Assembly: GCF_900156745.1 (NCBI RefSeq) | Contig: NZ_LT707065.1 | Location: 3,348,001 to 3,412,000 of the forward strand | Direction: 5' to 3' | Origin: Achromobacter sp. MFA1 R4 | GTDB taxonomy: Bacteria > Pseudomonadota > Gammaproteobacteria > Burkholderiales > Burkholderiaceae_B | Length of the DNA stretch: 64,000 bases | Part shown: positions 43,279 through 56,365 of the stretch, in pieces | Layout: each line of letters opens with the position of its first letter | Numbering within the stretch: position 1 is the first letter of the stretch | Notes under the pieces: generated by a model | Told to the model about the DNA's origin: nothing | Seen by the model: only the letters and a program-made list of their open reading frames with translations | The model's database searches: none | Program-made: the position numbers and the translations under genes

Positions 43279-45606
43279 ATGGTTGAACTAACCGTCGACG
43301 GCAACAAGGTCGAAGTGCCCGAAGGCAGCATGGTCATGCATGCCGCCCAGAAAGTCGGGCTTTACGTGCCGCATTTCTGCTACCACAAGAAACTGTCCAT
43401 CGCGGCCAACTGCCGGATGTGCCTGGTTGAAGTGGAAAAGGCGCCCAAGGCGCTGCCCGCCTGCGCCACGCCCGTGACCAACGGCATGGTCGTCCACACC
43501 TGCTCGGAGAAGGCTCGCGCCGCTCAGAAGTCGGTGATGGAATTCTTGCTCATCAATCACCCCCTCGACTGCCCGATCTGCGATCAGGGCGGCGAATGCC
43601 AGCTGCAGGATCTGGCCGTGGGCTACGGCGGATCCTCGTCGCGCTACCAGGAAGAAAAGCGCGTCGTGTTCCACAAGGACCTCGGCCCGCTCGTTTCCGC
43701 CGAGGAAATGTCCCGCTGCATCCACTGCACCCGCTGCGTGCGCTTCGGCCAGGAAATCGCCGGCGTCATGGAACTGGGCATGCTGGGCCGTGGCGAACAC
43801 TCCGAGATCACCACCTTCGTGGGCCGCTCGATCGAGTCCGAACTGTCGGGCAACATGATCGACATCTGTCCGGTGGGCGCGCTGACCTCCAAGCCCTTCC
43901 GCTACAGCGCGCGCACCTGGGAACTGGCTCGCCGCCGTTCGGTCAGCCCGCACGACAGCCTGGGCGCCAACCTGGTGGTCCAGGTCAAGGGCGACCGCGT
44001 GATGCGCGTGGTGCCGTTCGAAGACGAAGCCGTCAACGAATGCTGGATCAGCGACCGCGACCGCTTCTCGTATGAAGGCCTGAACAGCGAAGACCGCCTG
44101 TCCGCCCCGATGATCAAGGGCGCCGATGGCAAGTGGCAGGAAGCCTCCTGGGCCGATGCCCTGCAGGCCGTGGCCCAGGGCCTGTCGCGCGTGCGTGACA
44201 GCTTCGGCGCCGGCCAGATCGGCGCGCTGGCCTCCGAGTACGCCACCACCGAGGAATACGCGCTGCTGGGCCGCCTGGTCCGCGCGCTGGGTTCCGAGAA
44301 CATCGACTTCCGCCTGCGCCAGACCGATCCGGCCTTCGACGCCGCGCTGACTGGCGCGCCGTGGCTGGGCATGCCCATCGCCGAACTCGACAACCTGGAC
44401 CGCGTCCTGGTGGTCGGCTCGTTCCTGCGCAAGGATCACCCCCTGATGGCCCAGCGCCTGCGCCAGGCCGCCAAGCGCGGCACGCAGGTCCTGATGGTCG
44501 ACAGCGCCGCCGACGATCCCCTGCTGCCCGTGACCGCGCGCATCACCGTCGCGCCGTCCGAACTGGCGCGCGCGCTGGCCGAAGTGGCCGTCGCGCTGGC
44601 CCAGGCCAAGGAGCAGGCCGTGCCGGCCGAATTCGCCTCGGTCACGCCGGGCGAAAACGCCAAGCTCATCGCCGCCAGCCTCGCGTCGGGCGCCAACACC
44701 GCCGTGCTGATGGGCAACCTGGCCGTCGCCAGCGCCCAGGCCACCACGCTGGCCGCCAACGGCCGCGCCGTGGCTGACCTGGCAGGCGGCAAGTTCGGCT
44801 TCCTGACCTCGGGCGGCAACACGGTCGGCGGTTACCTCGCCGGCGCCATCCCGGGCAAGGGCGGCAAGACCGCCGCCGCCATGCTGGCCGAACCGCTCAA
44901 GGCCTACGTGGTCCTGCACGCCGAGCCGCTGCTCGACGCCGACAACGGCCAGCAGGCCATCGCCGCGCTGCGCGGCGCGCAGTTCGCCGTCGCGCTCACG
45001 CCTTACCGTTCGGCCGCGGCCGAATGGGCCGACGTGATGCTGCCGGTGTCGCCGTTCACCGAAACCTCCGGCACCTTCGTCAATGCGCAAGGTCTTGCCC
45101 AGAGCTTCAAGGGCACGGTCACGCCGTTTGGCCAGACCCGTCCGGGCTGGAAAGTCCTGCGCGTGCTGGGCAACGTCCTGCACCTGGCGGGCTTTGACGA
45201 CGAGACCTCCGAGTCCGTGCGCGACGCCGTGCTGGCCGGTGGCATCGAAGGCCGTCTTTCCAACGACATCAAGGCGCCGCTGGGCCTGGGCCAGGCGCTC
45301 ACCGGCCTGGAACGCGTCGCCGATGTGCCGATCTACCGTACCGACGCCATGGTGCGCCGTTCGGAACCGCTGCAGGCCTCGCCGGCTTCCAAGAAGCCCG
45401 CCGCCGCCATGAACGGCCGCACGCTCACCAGCCTGGGCCTGACGGCCGGCGTCAAGGTGCGCGTGTCGGGCGGGCAGGGCGCCGTCGAACTGGAAACCGT
45501 GCAGGATGATGCCGTGGCCGACCGCGCCGTGCGCATTTCCGCAGCCTTCGAAACTACCGCTGCCCTGGGTGGCGCATTTGGTCAAATCAGCGTGGAGCGT
45601 GCCTGA
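43279..45606 (+). CDS. nuoG: NADH-quinone oxidoreductase subunit G
   Basis: A 775-residue iron-sulfur subunit. The ferredoxin-like N terminus holds [2Fe-2S] N1b ([20 protein letters not shown]), then the His-Cys3 cluster N5 region ([18 protein letters not shown]) and N4 ([18 protein letters not shown]). The rest is a molybdopterin-oxidoreductase-like domain (about 220-680) that is structural, without molybdenum in this family. The last base of its TGA is the first base of the nuoH ATG. Confidence 0.98.
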   Translation: MVELTVDGNKVEVPEGSMVMHAAQKVGLYVPHFCYHKKLSIAANCRMCLVEVEKAPKALPACATPVTNGMVVHTCSEKARAAQKSVMEFLLINHPLDCPICDQGGECQLQDLAVGYGGSSSRYQEEKRVVFHKDLGPLVSAEEMSRCIHCTRCVRFGQEIAGVMELGMLGRGEHSEITTFVGRSIESELSGNMIDICPVGALTSKPFRYSARTWELARRRSVSPHDSLGANLVVQVKGDRVMRVVPFEDEAVNECWISDRDRFSYEGLNSEDRLSAPMIKGADGKWQEASWADALQAVAQGLSRVRDSFGAGQIGALASEYATTEEYALLGRLVRALGSENIDFRLRQTDPAFDAALTGAPWLGMPIAELDNLDRVLVVGSFLRKDHPLMAQRLRQAAKRGTQVLMVDSAADDPLLPVTARITVAPSELARALAEVAVALAQAKEQAVPAEFASVTPGENAKLIAASLASGANTAVLMGNLAVASAQATTLAANGRAVADLAGGKFGFLTSGGNTVGGYLAGAIPGKGGKTAAAMLAEPLKAYVVLHAEPLLDADNGQQAIAALRGAQFAVALTPYRSAAAEWADVMLPVSPFTETSGTFVNAQGLAQSFKGTVTPFGQTRPGWKVLRVLGNVLHLAGFDDETSESVRDAVLAGGIEGRLSNDIKAPLGLGQALTGLERVADVPIYRTDAMVRRSEPLQASPASKKPAAAMNGRTLTSLGLTAGVKVRVSGGQGAVELETVQDDAVADRAVRISAAFETTAALGGAFGQISVERA

Positions 45607-46679
45607 TGGAATGGCTCAATGTTCTTGAAAGCCACGGTCAGGCATTGCTGGGCCCGACGGTCTGGATGGTCCTCTGGACCCTCATCAAGATCGTGGTCAT
45701 TGCCGTGCCCATCATCCTGTGCGTCGCCTACCTGACGTACTGGGAACGCAAGATGATCGGCGCCATGCACGTGCGCATGGGTCCGAACCGCGTCGGTTTC
45801 AAGGGGCTGCTGCAGCCTTTCGCCGACGTGTTCAAGCTGCTGACCAAGGAAGTCGTCGTTCCCAGCCAGGCCAACAAGGTGCTGTTCATCGTGGCCCCGG
45901 TGGTCACGCTGATGCCCGCGCTGGCCGCCTGGGCGGTCGTGCCGTTCGGCCCGGACGTCGTGCTGGCCAACGTCAACGCCGGCCTGCTGTACATCATGGC
46001 CATCACGTCCATCGGCGTGTACGGCGTGATCGTCGCCGGCTGGGCCTCGAACTCCAAGTACGCGTTCCTGGGCGCGCTGCGCGCCTCGGCCCAGATGCTG
46101 TCGTATGAACTGGCCATCGGCTTCGTGCTGGTGACGGTGCTGCTGGTGTCGGGCAGCCTGAACATGTCCGAGATCGTGAACGTCCAGAACCGCGGCTGGT
46201 TTGCCGAGAAGGGCCTGACGTTCATGTCCTGGAACTGGCTGCCGCTGTTGCCGCTGTTCGTGATCTACGTGATCTCGGCCGTCGCGGAAACCAACCGCCA
46301 CCCGTTCGACGTGGTGGAAGGCGAATCCGAAATCGTGGCCGGCCACATGGTCGAATACTCGGGCATGGCGTTCGCGCTGTTCTTCCTGGGCGAATACGCC
46401 AACATGATCCTGCTGTCGTGCATGGCGTCGATCATGTTCCTGGGCGGTTGGGCTTCCCCGATCGATATCGCGCCGCTGACCTGGATTCCGGGTTGGATCT
46501 GGCTGGGTCTCAAGACGTTCGTCGTGGTCTCGTTGTTCGTGTGGTTCCGGGCCTCGTTCCCGCGCTACCGCTACGACCAGATCATGCGTTTGGGTTGGAA
46601 AATCTTCATCCCGCTGACCGGCGTCTGGCTGGTCGTGGTGGCGATCTGGATGCAGACGCCCTGGAACATTTGGCGCTAA
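45606..46679 (+). CDS. nuoH: NADH-quinone oxidoreductase subunit H
   Basis: A 357-residue membrane subunit with about eight helices, joining the peripheral and membrane arms near quinone. Signature stretches: [31 protein letters not shown], and [19 protein letters not shown] (the ETNR-FD-EGE charged motif). Starts in a TGATG overlap with nuoG. Confidence 0.98.
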   Translation: MEWLNVLESHGQALLGPTVWMVLWTLIKIVVIAVPIILCVAYLTYWERKMIGAMHVRMGPNRVGFKGLLQPFADVFKLLTKEVVVPSQANKVLFIVAPVVTLMPALAAWAVVPFGPDVVLANVNAGLLYIMAITSIGVYGVIVAGWASNSKYAFLGALRASAQMLSYELAIGFVLVTVLLVSGSLNMSEIVNVQNRGWFAEKGLTFMSWNWLPLLPLFVIYVISAVAETNRHPFDVVEGESEIVAGHMVEYSGMAFALFFLGEYANMILLSCMASIMFLGGWASPIDIAPLTWIPGWIWLGLKTFVVVSLFVWFRASFPRYRYDQIMRLGWKIFIPLTGVWLVVVAIWMQTPWNIWR

Positions 46680-46700
46680 GCCGCCAAGCAGAGGCACGAT

Positions 46701-47189
46701 ATGGAAGCGATCAAGGATTTCTTCGGCAGCCTGATGCTGACCGAGTTGCTCAAGGGCATGCGCCTGACGGGCAAGTATTTCTTCAAGCGCAAGGTCACCT
46801 TGCGCTACCCCCAGGAAAAGACCCCTGCGTCGCCGCGTTTCCGCGGCCTGCACGCGCTGCGCCGCTACCCCAATGGGGAAGAGCGCTGCATCGCGTGCAA
46901 GCTGTGCGAAGCCGTGTGTCCGGCGCTGGCGATCACGATCGAGTCGGATCAGCGTGACGACGGCACCCGCCGCACGACGCGCTACGACATCGACCTGACC
47001 AAGTGCATTTTCTGCGGCTTCTGTGAGGAAAGCTGCCCCGTGGACTCCATCGTGGAAACCCATATCCACGAATACCACGGCGAAAAGCGCGGCGACCTGT
47101 ATTTCACCAAAGACATGCTGCTCGCCGTGGGCGACCGCTACGAAGCCGACATCGCCCGCCGCCGGGCCGAAGACGCGCCTTACCGCTGA
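46701..47189 (+). CDS. nuoI: NADH-quinone oxidoreductase subunit I
   Basis: A 162-residue ferredoxin-like subunit with two [4Fe-4S] clusters (N6a, N6b). Both motifs are intact: [13 protein letters not shown] and [15 protein letters not shown]. An amphipathic N-terminal helix (about 1-25) anchors it to the membrane arm. Length normal. Confidence 0.98.
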   Translation: MEAIKDFFGSLMLTELLKGMRLTGKYFFKRKVTLRYPQEKTPASPRFRGLHALRRYPNGEERCIACKLCEAVCPALAITIESDQRDDGTRRTTRYDIDLTKCIFCGFCEESCPVDSIVETHIHEYHGEKRGDLYFTKDMLLAVGDRYEADIARRRAEDAPYR

Positions 47190-47206
47190 AGCCCAGGGTC
47201 CGATCC

Positions 47207-47860
47207 ATGACTTTTACCACTGTCCTTTTCTACATACTGGCCGCCGTGCTGGTGATCGCGGCGTTCCGCGTGATCACCGCACGCAGCGCGGTCACCGCCG
47301 TTCTGCACCTGATCCTGGCGTTCGCCAACGCCGCCATGCTGTGGATGCTGCTGGGCGCGGAATTCCTGGCGCTGCTGCTGGTGCTGGTGTACGTGGGCGC
47401 CGTGATGGTGCTCTTCCTCTTCGTCGTGATGATGCTGGACATCCGCATGGACACCCTGCGCCAGGGCATGAAGACCTACCTGCCGCTCGGCCTGGTGATC
47501 GGCCTGGTGCTGGTGCTGGAAGTGTCCTTCGTGCTGGGCTCCATCTGGTACGGCTCCGGCCCCCAGGCGCAGCTCGCCAGCGACTACAACAACGCCCGCG
47601 CCCTGGGCGAGGCGATGTACACGCAGTACGTCTATGCCGTTGAAGTCGGCGCCGCGCTGCTGCTGGTCGGCATGGTCGCCGCGATTGCGCTGACCCTGCG
47701 CCGCCGCCGCGACGTGAAGTACAACGACCCGGTCGCCGCTGTCCGCGTGCGTTCGAAGGACCGCTTCCGCATGGTGAGCATGCCCGCCCAGAGCGAGCGC
47801 GCCCAGGCCAAGCGTGACGCTTCGAACGGCGTTGCCGCGCCCCAAGGAGAAAAAGAATGA
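47207..47860 (+). CDS. nuoJ: NADH-quinone oxidoreductase subunit J
   Basis: A 217-residue membrane subunit with five helices and a charged C-terminal tail (about 170-217). The conserved [20 protein letters not shown] helix, which carries the pi-bulge implicated in coupling, is at about 60-80. Overlaps nuoK by ATGA. Confidence 0.97.
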   Translation: MTFTTVLFYILAAVLVIAAFRVITARSAVTAVLHLILAFANAAMLWMLLGAEFLALLLVLVYVGAVMVLFLFVVMMLDIRMDTLRQGMKTYLPLGLVIGLVLVLEVSFVLGSIWYGSGPQAQLASDYNNARALGEAMYTQYVYAVEVGAALLLVGMVAAIALTLRRRRDVKYNDPVAAVRVRSKDRFRMVSMPAQSERAQAKRDASNGVAAPQGEKE

Positions 47861-48165
47861 CGTTGACGCTGGCCCACTATCTGATCCTTGGCGCGATCCT
47901 GTTCGCCATCGGGATCTTCGGCATCTTCCTGAACCGCCGCAACCTGATCATTCTCCTGATGTCCATCGAGCTGGTGCTCCTGGCCGTCAACATGAACTTC
48001 GTGGCGTTCTCCAGCTGGTTCGGCGACACCGCCGGCCAGGTGTTCGTGTTCTTCATCCTGACCGTGGCCGCCGCTGAAGCGGCGATCGGCCTGGCCATCC
48101 TGGTGCTGCTGTTCCGCAACCTGAACACGATCAACGTTGACGAACTCGATCGCCTGAAGGGCTGA
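47857..48165 (+). CDS. nuoK: NADH-quinone oxidoreductase subunit K
   Basis: A 102-residue, three-helix membrane subunit of the E-channel. The conserved Glu residues appear in [17 protein letters not shown] and [15 protein letters not shown]. Normal length; start overlaps the nuoJ stop. Confidence 0.98.
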   Translation: MTLTLAHYLILGAILFAIGIFGIFLNRRNLIILLMSIELVLLAVNMNFVAFSSWFGDTAGQVFVFFILTVAAAEAAIGLAILVLLFRNLNTINVDELDRLKG

Positions 48166-48182
48166 CGGGGTATTGGAAGAAA

Positions 48183-50224
<2,042 letters not shown>

Positions 50225-50228
<4 letters not shown>

Positions 50229-51727
50229 TGGCAAGCGAGATGGCATCCAACACTTTTCCCTGGCTCACGCTTGCGATCTTTGTCCCGATCGTATTCGGCC
50301 TGCTGGTGCTGGCGGTGGGCCGCGACGATCGTCCCGGCCTGACCCGCGGCCTGTCGCTGGTCGGCTCGATCGCCGGCTTCCTGGTCACGATTCCGCTCTA
50401 CACGGGTTTTGATTCCTCCACGGCTGCCATGCAGTTCGTCGAGAAGACCTCCTGGATCGAGGCCTTCAACGTCAACTACCACCTGGGCATCGACGGCATT
50501 TCGCTCTGGTTCGTGCTCCTGACCGCGTTCATCACCATCATCGTGGTGCTGGCGGGCTGGGAAGTCATCACCAGCCGCGTCGCGCAATACATGGCCGCCT
50601 TCCTGATCCTGTCGGGTCTGATGGTGGGCGTGTTCTGCGCGCTGGACGGCATGCTGTTCTACGTGTTCTTCGAAGCCACGCTGATCCCGATGTACATCAT
50701 CATCGGCGTCTGGGGCGGACCGAACCGCGTGTATGCGGCGTTCAAGTTCTTCCTGTACACCCTGATGGGTTCGCTGCTGACGCTGGTGGCGTTCGTGTAC
50801 CTCTGGAACGTCTCGGGCGGTTCGTTCGACATCCTGACCTGGCAGCAGACCAAGCTGGGCTACACCCCGCAGATCCTGATCTTCGTGGCGCTGCTGGCGG
50901 CCTTCGCGGTCAAGGTGCCGATGTGGCCGGTCCACACGTGGTTGCCCGACGCCCACGTCGAAGCGCCCACGGGCGGTTCCATCGTCCTGGCCGCGATCAT
51001 GCTGAAGCTGGGCGCCTACGGCTTCCTGCGCTTCTCGCTGCCGATCGCGCCTGATGCCTCGCACAGCCTGGCCGGCCTGATGATCACGCTGTCGCTGATC
51101 GCCGTGATCTACATCGGCCTGGTCGCGATCGTGCAGGACGACATGAAGAAGCTGGTGGCCTATTCGTCGGTCGCGCACATGGGCTTCGTCACGCTGGGCT
51201 TCTTCATCTTCAACACGGCCGGCGTCGAAGGCGCCATCGTGCAGATGATCTCGCACGGCTTCGTGTCGGGCGCCATGTTCATGTGTATCGGCGTGCTCTA
51301 TGACCGCATGCACTCGCGCCGCATCGCCGACTACGGCGGCGTGGTCAACGTGATGCCGCGCTTTGCCACGTTCTTCATCCTGTTCTCGATGGCCAACAGC
51401 GGCCTGCCGGCCACCAGCGGTTTCGTCGGCGAATTCATGGTGATCATGGGCGCGGTCCAGCACAATTTCTGGATCGGCCTCCTGGCAGCCACCGCCCTGA
51501 TCCTGGGCGCGGCGTATTCGCTGTGGATGGTCAAGCGCGTCGTCCTGGGCGATGTCGCCAACGACCACGTGCGCGAGCTGACCGATATCAATCGCCGCGA
51601 ATTCGTGATTCTTGGCGTGATGGCGATCGCCGTGTTGTACATGGGGATCTATCCCAAGCCCTTTACCGACGTGATGCACGTGTCGGTCGAGGCCCTGCTG
51701 CAACACGTTGCCGTCTCGAAACTGTAA
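50225..51727 (+). CDS. nuoM: NADH-quinone oxidoreductase subunit M
   Basis: A 500-residue antiporter-like subunit with about 14 helices. The proton-path Glu is in YVFFEATLIPMYIIIGVWGG, the Lys in FAVKVPMWPVHTWLPDAHVE. The start overlaps the nuoL stop. An adjacent second ATG (50228) is an alternative. Length is typical. Confidence 0.98.
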
Positions 51728-51736
51728 GACAAGACA

Positions 51737-53221
51737 ATGATGCAATCCCAAATCGATTTCGCCCTGGCGACACCGGAAATCCTTCTGCTGATTTTCGGCC
51801 TGGCTATCCTGCTCATCGACGCGGTCAGCAATCACCCCGAGCGCAAGCCGACGTTCCTGCTGACCATGCTTGCCCTGGGCGTGCTGACCGTCGTGTCCGC
51901 CGTGCAATGGAAGAACGGCGTGGCGGGTTCGACGTTCAACGGGCTGTACGTCACCGACGAGCTGTCGCATCTGCTGAAGATCGCCTCCTACGTCGCGGTC
52001 GCCGTGACGCTGATCTACGGCCGGGTCTATGCGCAGGTGCGTGACATGGTCAAGGGCGGTGAACTGTACGTCCTGACCCTGTTCGCGCTGCTGGGCCAGA
52101 TGGTGATGATCTCCTCCGGGAACCTGATCTCCATCTACCTCGGGCTGGAACTGATGTCGCTGGCGCTGTACGCGCTGATCGCCCTGCGCCGCGACAACGT
52201 CGTGGCCACCGAAGCTGCCATGAAGTACTTCGTGCTGGGCGCGCTGGCCTCGGGCTTCCTGCTGTACGGCATGTCGATGATCTACGGCGCGACGGGTCAC
52301 CTGGACCTGGCCGAGATCTCCAAGGTCATCGCCGCCGGCAAGGCCGAGAAGATGGCGCTGGTGTTCGGCATCGTGTTCCTGGTGTCGGGCCTGGCGTTCA
52401 AGCTGGGCGCCGTGCCGTTCCACATGTGGGTGCCTGACGTCTACCAGGGTTCGCCGACCGCCGTCACCCTGATCCTGGGCGGCGCGCCCAAGCTGGCCGC
52501 CTTCGCGATCACGCTGCGCCTGCTGGTGGACGGCCTGCACGGGCTGGCCGCCGACTGGCAGCCCATGCTCATGATCCTGGCCGTCCTGTCGCTGGCCATC
52601 GGCAACCTGACCGCCATCGCGCAGACGAACTTCAAGCGCATGCTGGCGTACTCGACCATCTCGCACATGGGCTTCGTGCTGCTGGGCCTGATGTCGGGCT
52701 CGGTCGCGGGCAAGCCGGAACTGTCGTCCGCCGCCTACGGCGCGTCGCTGTTCTACATGCTGACCTACGTGCTGACCACGCTGGCCAGCTTCGGCATCGT
52801 GCTGCTGCTGTCGCGCCAAGGTTTCGAGTGCGAGCACATCGACGACCTGAAGGGCCTGAACCGCCGCAGCCCGTGGCATGCCGCCATCGTGCTGCTGCTG
52901 ATGTTCTCGCTGGCCGGCATCCCGCCGCTGGTGGGCTTCTACGCCAAGCTGGCCGTGCTCCAGGCCCTGGTGAGCGCCGGTCATATTTCCCTGGCCGTGG
53001 TGGCGGTGCTGTTCTCGCTGATCGGCGCGTTCTACTACCTGCGCGTGGTCAAGGTCGTGTACTTCGACGAGCCGGCGGCCGACGCCGCGCCGATGGTGGC
53101 CACCGCTGGCCAGCGCGGCGTGCTGTCGATCAACGGCGCCCTGATCCTGGTGCTGGGCCTGCTGCCCGGCGGCCTGATGGCGCTGTGCGTGCAGGCCATC
53201 CGCTCGTCGCTGACCCTGTAA
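51737..53221 (+). CDS. nuoN: NADH-quinone oxidoreductase subunit N
   Basis: A 494-residue antiporter-like subunit with about 14 helices. Conserved stretches: [20 protein letters not shown] (Glu), [20 protein letters not shown] (Lys) and [18 protein letters not shown]. Last core subunit of the operon; a DUF2818 gene follows at 16 bp. Two ATGs lie side by side at 51737 and 51740. Confidence 0.98.
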   Translation: MMQSQIDFALATPEILLLIFGLAILLIDAVSNHPERKPTFLLTMLALGVLTVVSAVQWKNGVAGSTFNGLYVTDELSHLLKIASYVAVAVTLIYGRVYAQVRDMVKGGELYVLTLFALLGQMVMISSGNLISIYLGLELMSLALYALIALRRDNVVATEAAMKYFVLGALASGFLLYGMSMIYGATGHLDLAEISKVIAAGKAEKMALVFGIVFLVSGLAFKLGAVPFHMWVPDVYQGSPTAVTLILGGAPKLAAFAITLRLLVDGLHGLAADWQPMLMILAVLSLAIGNLTAIAQTNFKRMLAYSTISHMGFVLLGLMSGSVAGKPELSSAAYGASLFYMLTYVLTTLASFGIVLLLSRQGFECEHIDDLKGLNRRSPWHAAIVLLLMFSLAGIPPLVGFYAKLAVLQALVSAGHISLAVVAVLFSLIGAFYYLRVVKVVYFDEPAADAAPMVATAGQRGVLSINGALILVLGLLPGGLMALCVQAIRSSLTL

Positions 53222-53237
53222 GGGACGGATCACAGCC

Positions 53238-53567
53238 ATGAACCAGACGCTGGCGGTATGGCTGTTGATCGCGCTGGCGCTCGTCAGCGCGAACCTTCCC
53301 TTTCTGACCGAACGCGTGTTTGCCGTGCTGCCCTGGAAGCAGGGCGGCGCCACGGCGGTCAAGCCCTTCTGGGTCCGCCTGGTCGAAGTCCTGGTTTTCT
53401 ACGCGATCGTCGGCGCGCTGGGATTTGCGTTTGAATCCGCGCTGGGCAACCGCTTTGCCCAGACCTGGGAGTTCTACGCGATCACGCTCAGTTTGTACCT
53501 GGTGCTGGCCTATCCCGGGTTCGTGTACCGGTATCTGTTCAAGCGGCACCCTCGCTTGCGCGTTTGA
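53238..53567 (+). CDS. DUF2818 family inner-membrane protein
   Basis: A 109-residue protein with three hydrophobic segments (about 5-20, 45-63 and 80-100) and a basic C terminus (RYLFKRHPRLRV). Genes of this family sit right after nuoN in many Burkholderiales (from memory), suggesting a role in complex I assembly or stability; no function is established. It is 16 bp from nuoN and 19 bp before the operon terminator, so it is the last gene of the nuo transcript. Confidence 0.88.
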   Translation: MNQTLAVWLLIALALVSANLPFLTERVFAVLPWKQGGATAVKPFWVRLVEVLVFYAIVGALGFAFESALGNRFAQTWEFYAITLSLYLVLAYPGFVYRYLFKRHPRLRV

Positions 53568-53586
53568 AGACGCGGCAAGACCCTTA

Positions 53587-53610
53587 AACGCCCCGCCAGG
53601 GGCGTTTTTT
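53587..53610 (+). terminator. Intrinsic terminator of the nuo operon
   Basis: AACGCCCC-gcca-GGGGCGTT with a perfect 8-bp stem, running on into a T tract to 53610: a strong Rho-independent terminator. Confidence 0.95.
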
Positions 53611-53963
53611 CATTTGCTCATGGAAAGCTGTGGAACGTGCCTGGCGCAGCCTGTGGCGCGTTCTGGCGCGTCGGGCTGCAGGGCTGAGACGCCTATCCCT
53701 GGCTGGTACGAGCGGGGCCGTTCATGCGGGCAGGGGCGGACCGAAGACGAGCCCTGCGCCCCGCGCGCCTTCGATCGCCGGCCCCGATCCGCCCCCAAAA
53801 ATTGAGCATTCGAAATACGTCGAAAGTTCGCCCAGCAGTGTTGTTTTTTCATCTTTCGGATGAGCGGAATCGAATCATTCAGGTTTCATTCAGCCTCCCA
53901 GTTCAGAATCGCAAACGACAAAAAAACAAGAATCGTTGCTATTCACATTCTGGAGAAGTTGGT
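53611..53963 (+). promoter_or_regulatory. Leader region of the siderophore-receptor gene
   Basis: 353 bp with no convincing gene. The last 150 bp become AT-rich, unlike the rest of the window, and include a dyad GAAT-cgaatc-ATTC (53869-53882) and an AAGAATCGTTGCTATTCACA stretch (53928-53947) that loosely resembles a Fur box. A GGAGAAG site sits at 53952-53958. I could not fix the promoter. Confidence 0.4.
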
Positions 53964-56225
53964 TTGAAGCCCCAAGATTCGTATTCGCTGAATACGCTCG
54001 CCACGTCGCTGGCCGCCGCCATCGCGGCGCCGGCGTTGTTCGTCAGCCCCTATGCCGCAGCGCAGTCCGCCGACACCGGCGTGACCCAGTTGTCCCCGGT
54101 CCGTGTCGAGGGCGAAGGCTCTCCCTACCAGACGTCCACGGCTCAGTCGCCCAAGTTGACGGCGCCCTTGCTGGATACGCCGCGCACGGTGCAGGTCGTG
54201 CCCCAGCAGGTGATCCAGGACCAGGCCGCTTCGTCGCTTCAGGATGTGCTGCGCAACTCGCCCGGCATCACCTTCGGCGCCGGCGAAGGCGGCCGGCCGG
54301 GCGGCGACCTGCCCATCATCCGCGGGCAGAATTCCGCGGGGAGCATCTTCCTGGACGGCATCCGCGATTCCAGCACCCAGATCCGCGACACGTTCAACCT
54401 GGAGCAGGTCGAGATCATCAAGGGACCGGATTCGGTCTATTCCGGCCGCGGTGGTGCGGGCGGCAGCATCAACATGGTCAGCAAGACGCCCAAGGCCACG
54501 GACTTCACCGAAGCCACGGCGCAGATCGGCACGGACAACAATTACCGCGCGACCATCGACAGCAACTGGCGCCTGGCGGACAAGGCGGCCTTCCGTCTGA
54601 ACGTCATGGGCAACAAGGGCGACGTGCCCGGCCGCGACAACGCGGTGGACTTCGAACGCTGGGGCGTGGCGCCTTCCCTGATGCTGGGCGTCGGCACGCC
54701 GACGCGCATCACGCTCAGCTATTACCACTACCAAGACGACAGCATGCCGGATTACTCCATCCCGTATGACCCGAAGACGGGCCAGCCGGTGACGGAGACC
54801 ATGGGCGTGAGCCGCAAGTCGTTCTACGGCCTGACCGGACGCGATTTCATGAAGACGCGCGACGACGTCGCGACGGTCGACTTCCAGCATGATTTTTCCG
54901 ACAAGCTGCAGCTGCGCAACGTGATGCGCTACGGCCGCGGCACGACCGATTTCGCCGCCACCAATCCTGACGACAGCAAGGGCAACATTCCCAACGGGCT
55001 GGTGTATCGCGCGCTCAAGTCGGGCTACTACGTCACCAAGACCTTTGCCAACCAGACGGACCTGACCGGCGAGTTCGAGACCGGCAGCCTGAAGCATTCG
55101 TTCGATCTGGGCTTCGAGTACAGCAACATCAAGCAGGACAAGGACGGCTACACCCAGACCATCGCCCGCGGCCCGATGGACTGCAAGGTCAGCGCGACGG
55201 ACCTGTCGAATCCGGCGCTGTGCACGTCGCTGTGGGATCCGGATCCCAGCGACGACTACCCGGGCAAGCTGACCCGCAACGACAATCCTGCCCGCTACAA
55301 CACGGACACGATCGCGCTCTACGGCTTTGACACCATCAAGTTCAACGAACAATGGCAGGCCAGCCTGGGCGCGCGCTGGGACAACTACCGGACCAGCGGC
55401 AGCAACATCGCGCGCGGCCGCAGCGATCCGGCCGGCACACCCGCGTTCTACAGCACGAGCCGCGAAGACAACCTCTTCAACTACCAGGTCGGCCTGGCGT
55501 ACAAGCCTGCGCCCAATGGCACGATCTACGCCACCTACGGCACCTCGTCCACGCCGTCCGCGGTGGCGGGCAGCGCGGTCAGCGATGCGACGTCGCTGTC
55601 GAACGCGTCGCTCGAACCCGAGAAGAGCCGGACGGTCGAACTGGGCACGAAGTGGCAGGTGCTGGATGACAAGCTGACGCTCTCGGCGGCGGCCTTCCAC
55701 GACATCCGCAAGAACACCAGCGTCGCCGTGTCCGCGACCGAAGTGGCGCAGGTAGGCGAGGCCAAGGTGCGCGGCATCGAAATCGGCTTCTCGGGCGCCA
55801 TCACGCCCAAGTGGAACGTCTTCGGCGGCTACACGTTCATGGACAGCGAAATGACCAAGGGCGCGTACAACAGCGGCGCGGTCGGCCAGGACCTGCCCAA
55901 CACGCCGCGCAATGCCTTCAGCCTGTGGACGACCTACAAGGTCCTGCCCAAGCTGACGGTCGGCGGCGGCGCGTACTACGTTGACAAGGTCTACGGCAAC
56001 TCGGACGCCACGAAGAATGCCGATGGCACGCCCAAGGCGCGCTGGGTGCCTTCGTACTGGCGCTTCGACGCGATGGCCGCCTACGAATTCAACGAGCATA
56101 TCTCGGCGCAGTTGAACGTGCTGAACATCTTCGACGAAACGTACTACACCAAGGCCTATGCCGCGCACTACGCGGCGCTGGGCACGGGCCGGGCGGCGTT
56201 GCTGTCCCTGCGCATGCGGTATTGA
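53964..56225 (+). CDS. TonB-dependent siderophore receptor (Fiu/FhuE-like), TTG start
   Basis: A 753-residue outer-membrane receptor. The proposed TTG start has GGAGAAG 5 bp upstream and begins a signal peptide (KPQDSYSLNTLATSLAAAIA ... AAAQ); no ATG lies at a suitable place, the frame's upstream ATG (53724) giving an unlikely basic leader. A TonB-box-like stretch precedes the plug domain (about 60-190: LLDTPRTVQVVPQQVIQDQA, EIIKGPDSVYSGRGGAGGSI), and a 22-strand barrel ends LSLRMRY. One extracellular loop has two Cys (MDCKVSA ... NPALCTS), likely a disulfide. It should import a ferric siderophore, perhaps catecholate, with TonB energy; the ligand is inferred. Fur control is expected but no clean Fur box was found. 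Confidence 0.9.
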   Translation: MKPQDSYSLNTLATSLAAAIAAPALFVSPYAAAQSADTGVTQLSPVRVEGEGSPYQTSTAQSPKLTAPLLDTPRTVQVVPQQVIQDQAASSLQDVLRNSPGITFGAGEGGRPGGDLPIIRGQNSAGSIFLDGIRDSSTQIRDTFNLEQVEIIKGPDSVYSGRGGAGGSINMVSKTPKATDFTEATAQIGTDNNYRATIDSNWRLADKAAFRLNVMGNKGDVPGRDNAVDFERWGVAPSLMLGVGTPTRITLSYYHYQDDSMPDYSIPYDPKTGQPVTETMGVSRKSFYGLTGRDFMKTRDDVATVDFQHDFSDKLQLRNVMRYGRGTTDFAATNPDDSKGNIPNGLVYRALKSGYYVTKTFANQTDLTGEFETGSLKHSFDLGFEYSNIKQDKDGYTQTIARGPMDCKVSATDLSNPALCTSLWDPDPSDDYPGKLTRNDNPARYNTDTIALYGFDTIKFNEQWQASLGARWDNYRTSGSNIARGRSDPAGTPAFYSTSREDNLFNYQVGLAYKPAPNGTIYATYGTSSTPSAVAGSAVSDATSLSNASLEPEKSRTVELGTKWQVLDDKLTLSAAAFHDIRKNTSVAVSATEVAQVGEAKVRGIEIGFSGAITPKWNVFGGYTFMDSEMTKGAYNSGAVGQDLPNTPRNAFSLWTTYKVLPKLTVGGGAYYVDKVYGNSDATKNADGTPKARWVPSYWRFDAMAAYEFNEHISAQLNVLNIFDETYYTKAYAAHYAALGTGRAALLSLRMRY

Positions 56226-56276
56226 GCATGGGGCGTTGAGCGGCGGCGCCGCGCAGCCGGCGCCGACTCGCTACGA

Positions 56277-56305
56277 AAAAGCCACCTCATCTTGAGGTGG
56301 CTTTT
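56277..56305. terminator. Bidirectional terminator between receptor gene and serB
   Basis: AAAAGCCACCTC-atctt-GAGGTGGCTTTT, a perfect 12-bp stem with A tract before and T tract after, between convergent genes. It can end transcripts from both sides. Confidence 0.93.
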
Positions 56306-56338
56306 GTGCTTTGGGGGGCTGGCACCGGCGCGCTGATG

Positions 56339-56351
56339 GGTGTCAGACACC
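56339..56351. repeat. 13-bp palindrome GGTGTCAGACACC (copy 2)
   Basis: Same 6+1+6 palindrome as at 30605-30617 with the centre base changed. It lies 15 bp past the serB stop codon, in an intergenic gap. Confidence 0.7.
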
Positions 56352-56365
56352 GGGGCATCTGCGGA

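Noticed and set aside
53928..53947. Possible Fur box upstream of the siderophore receptor
   Set aside because: Only a loose match to the GATAATGATAATCATTATC pattern; not strong enough to call a site.
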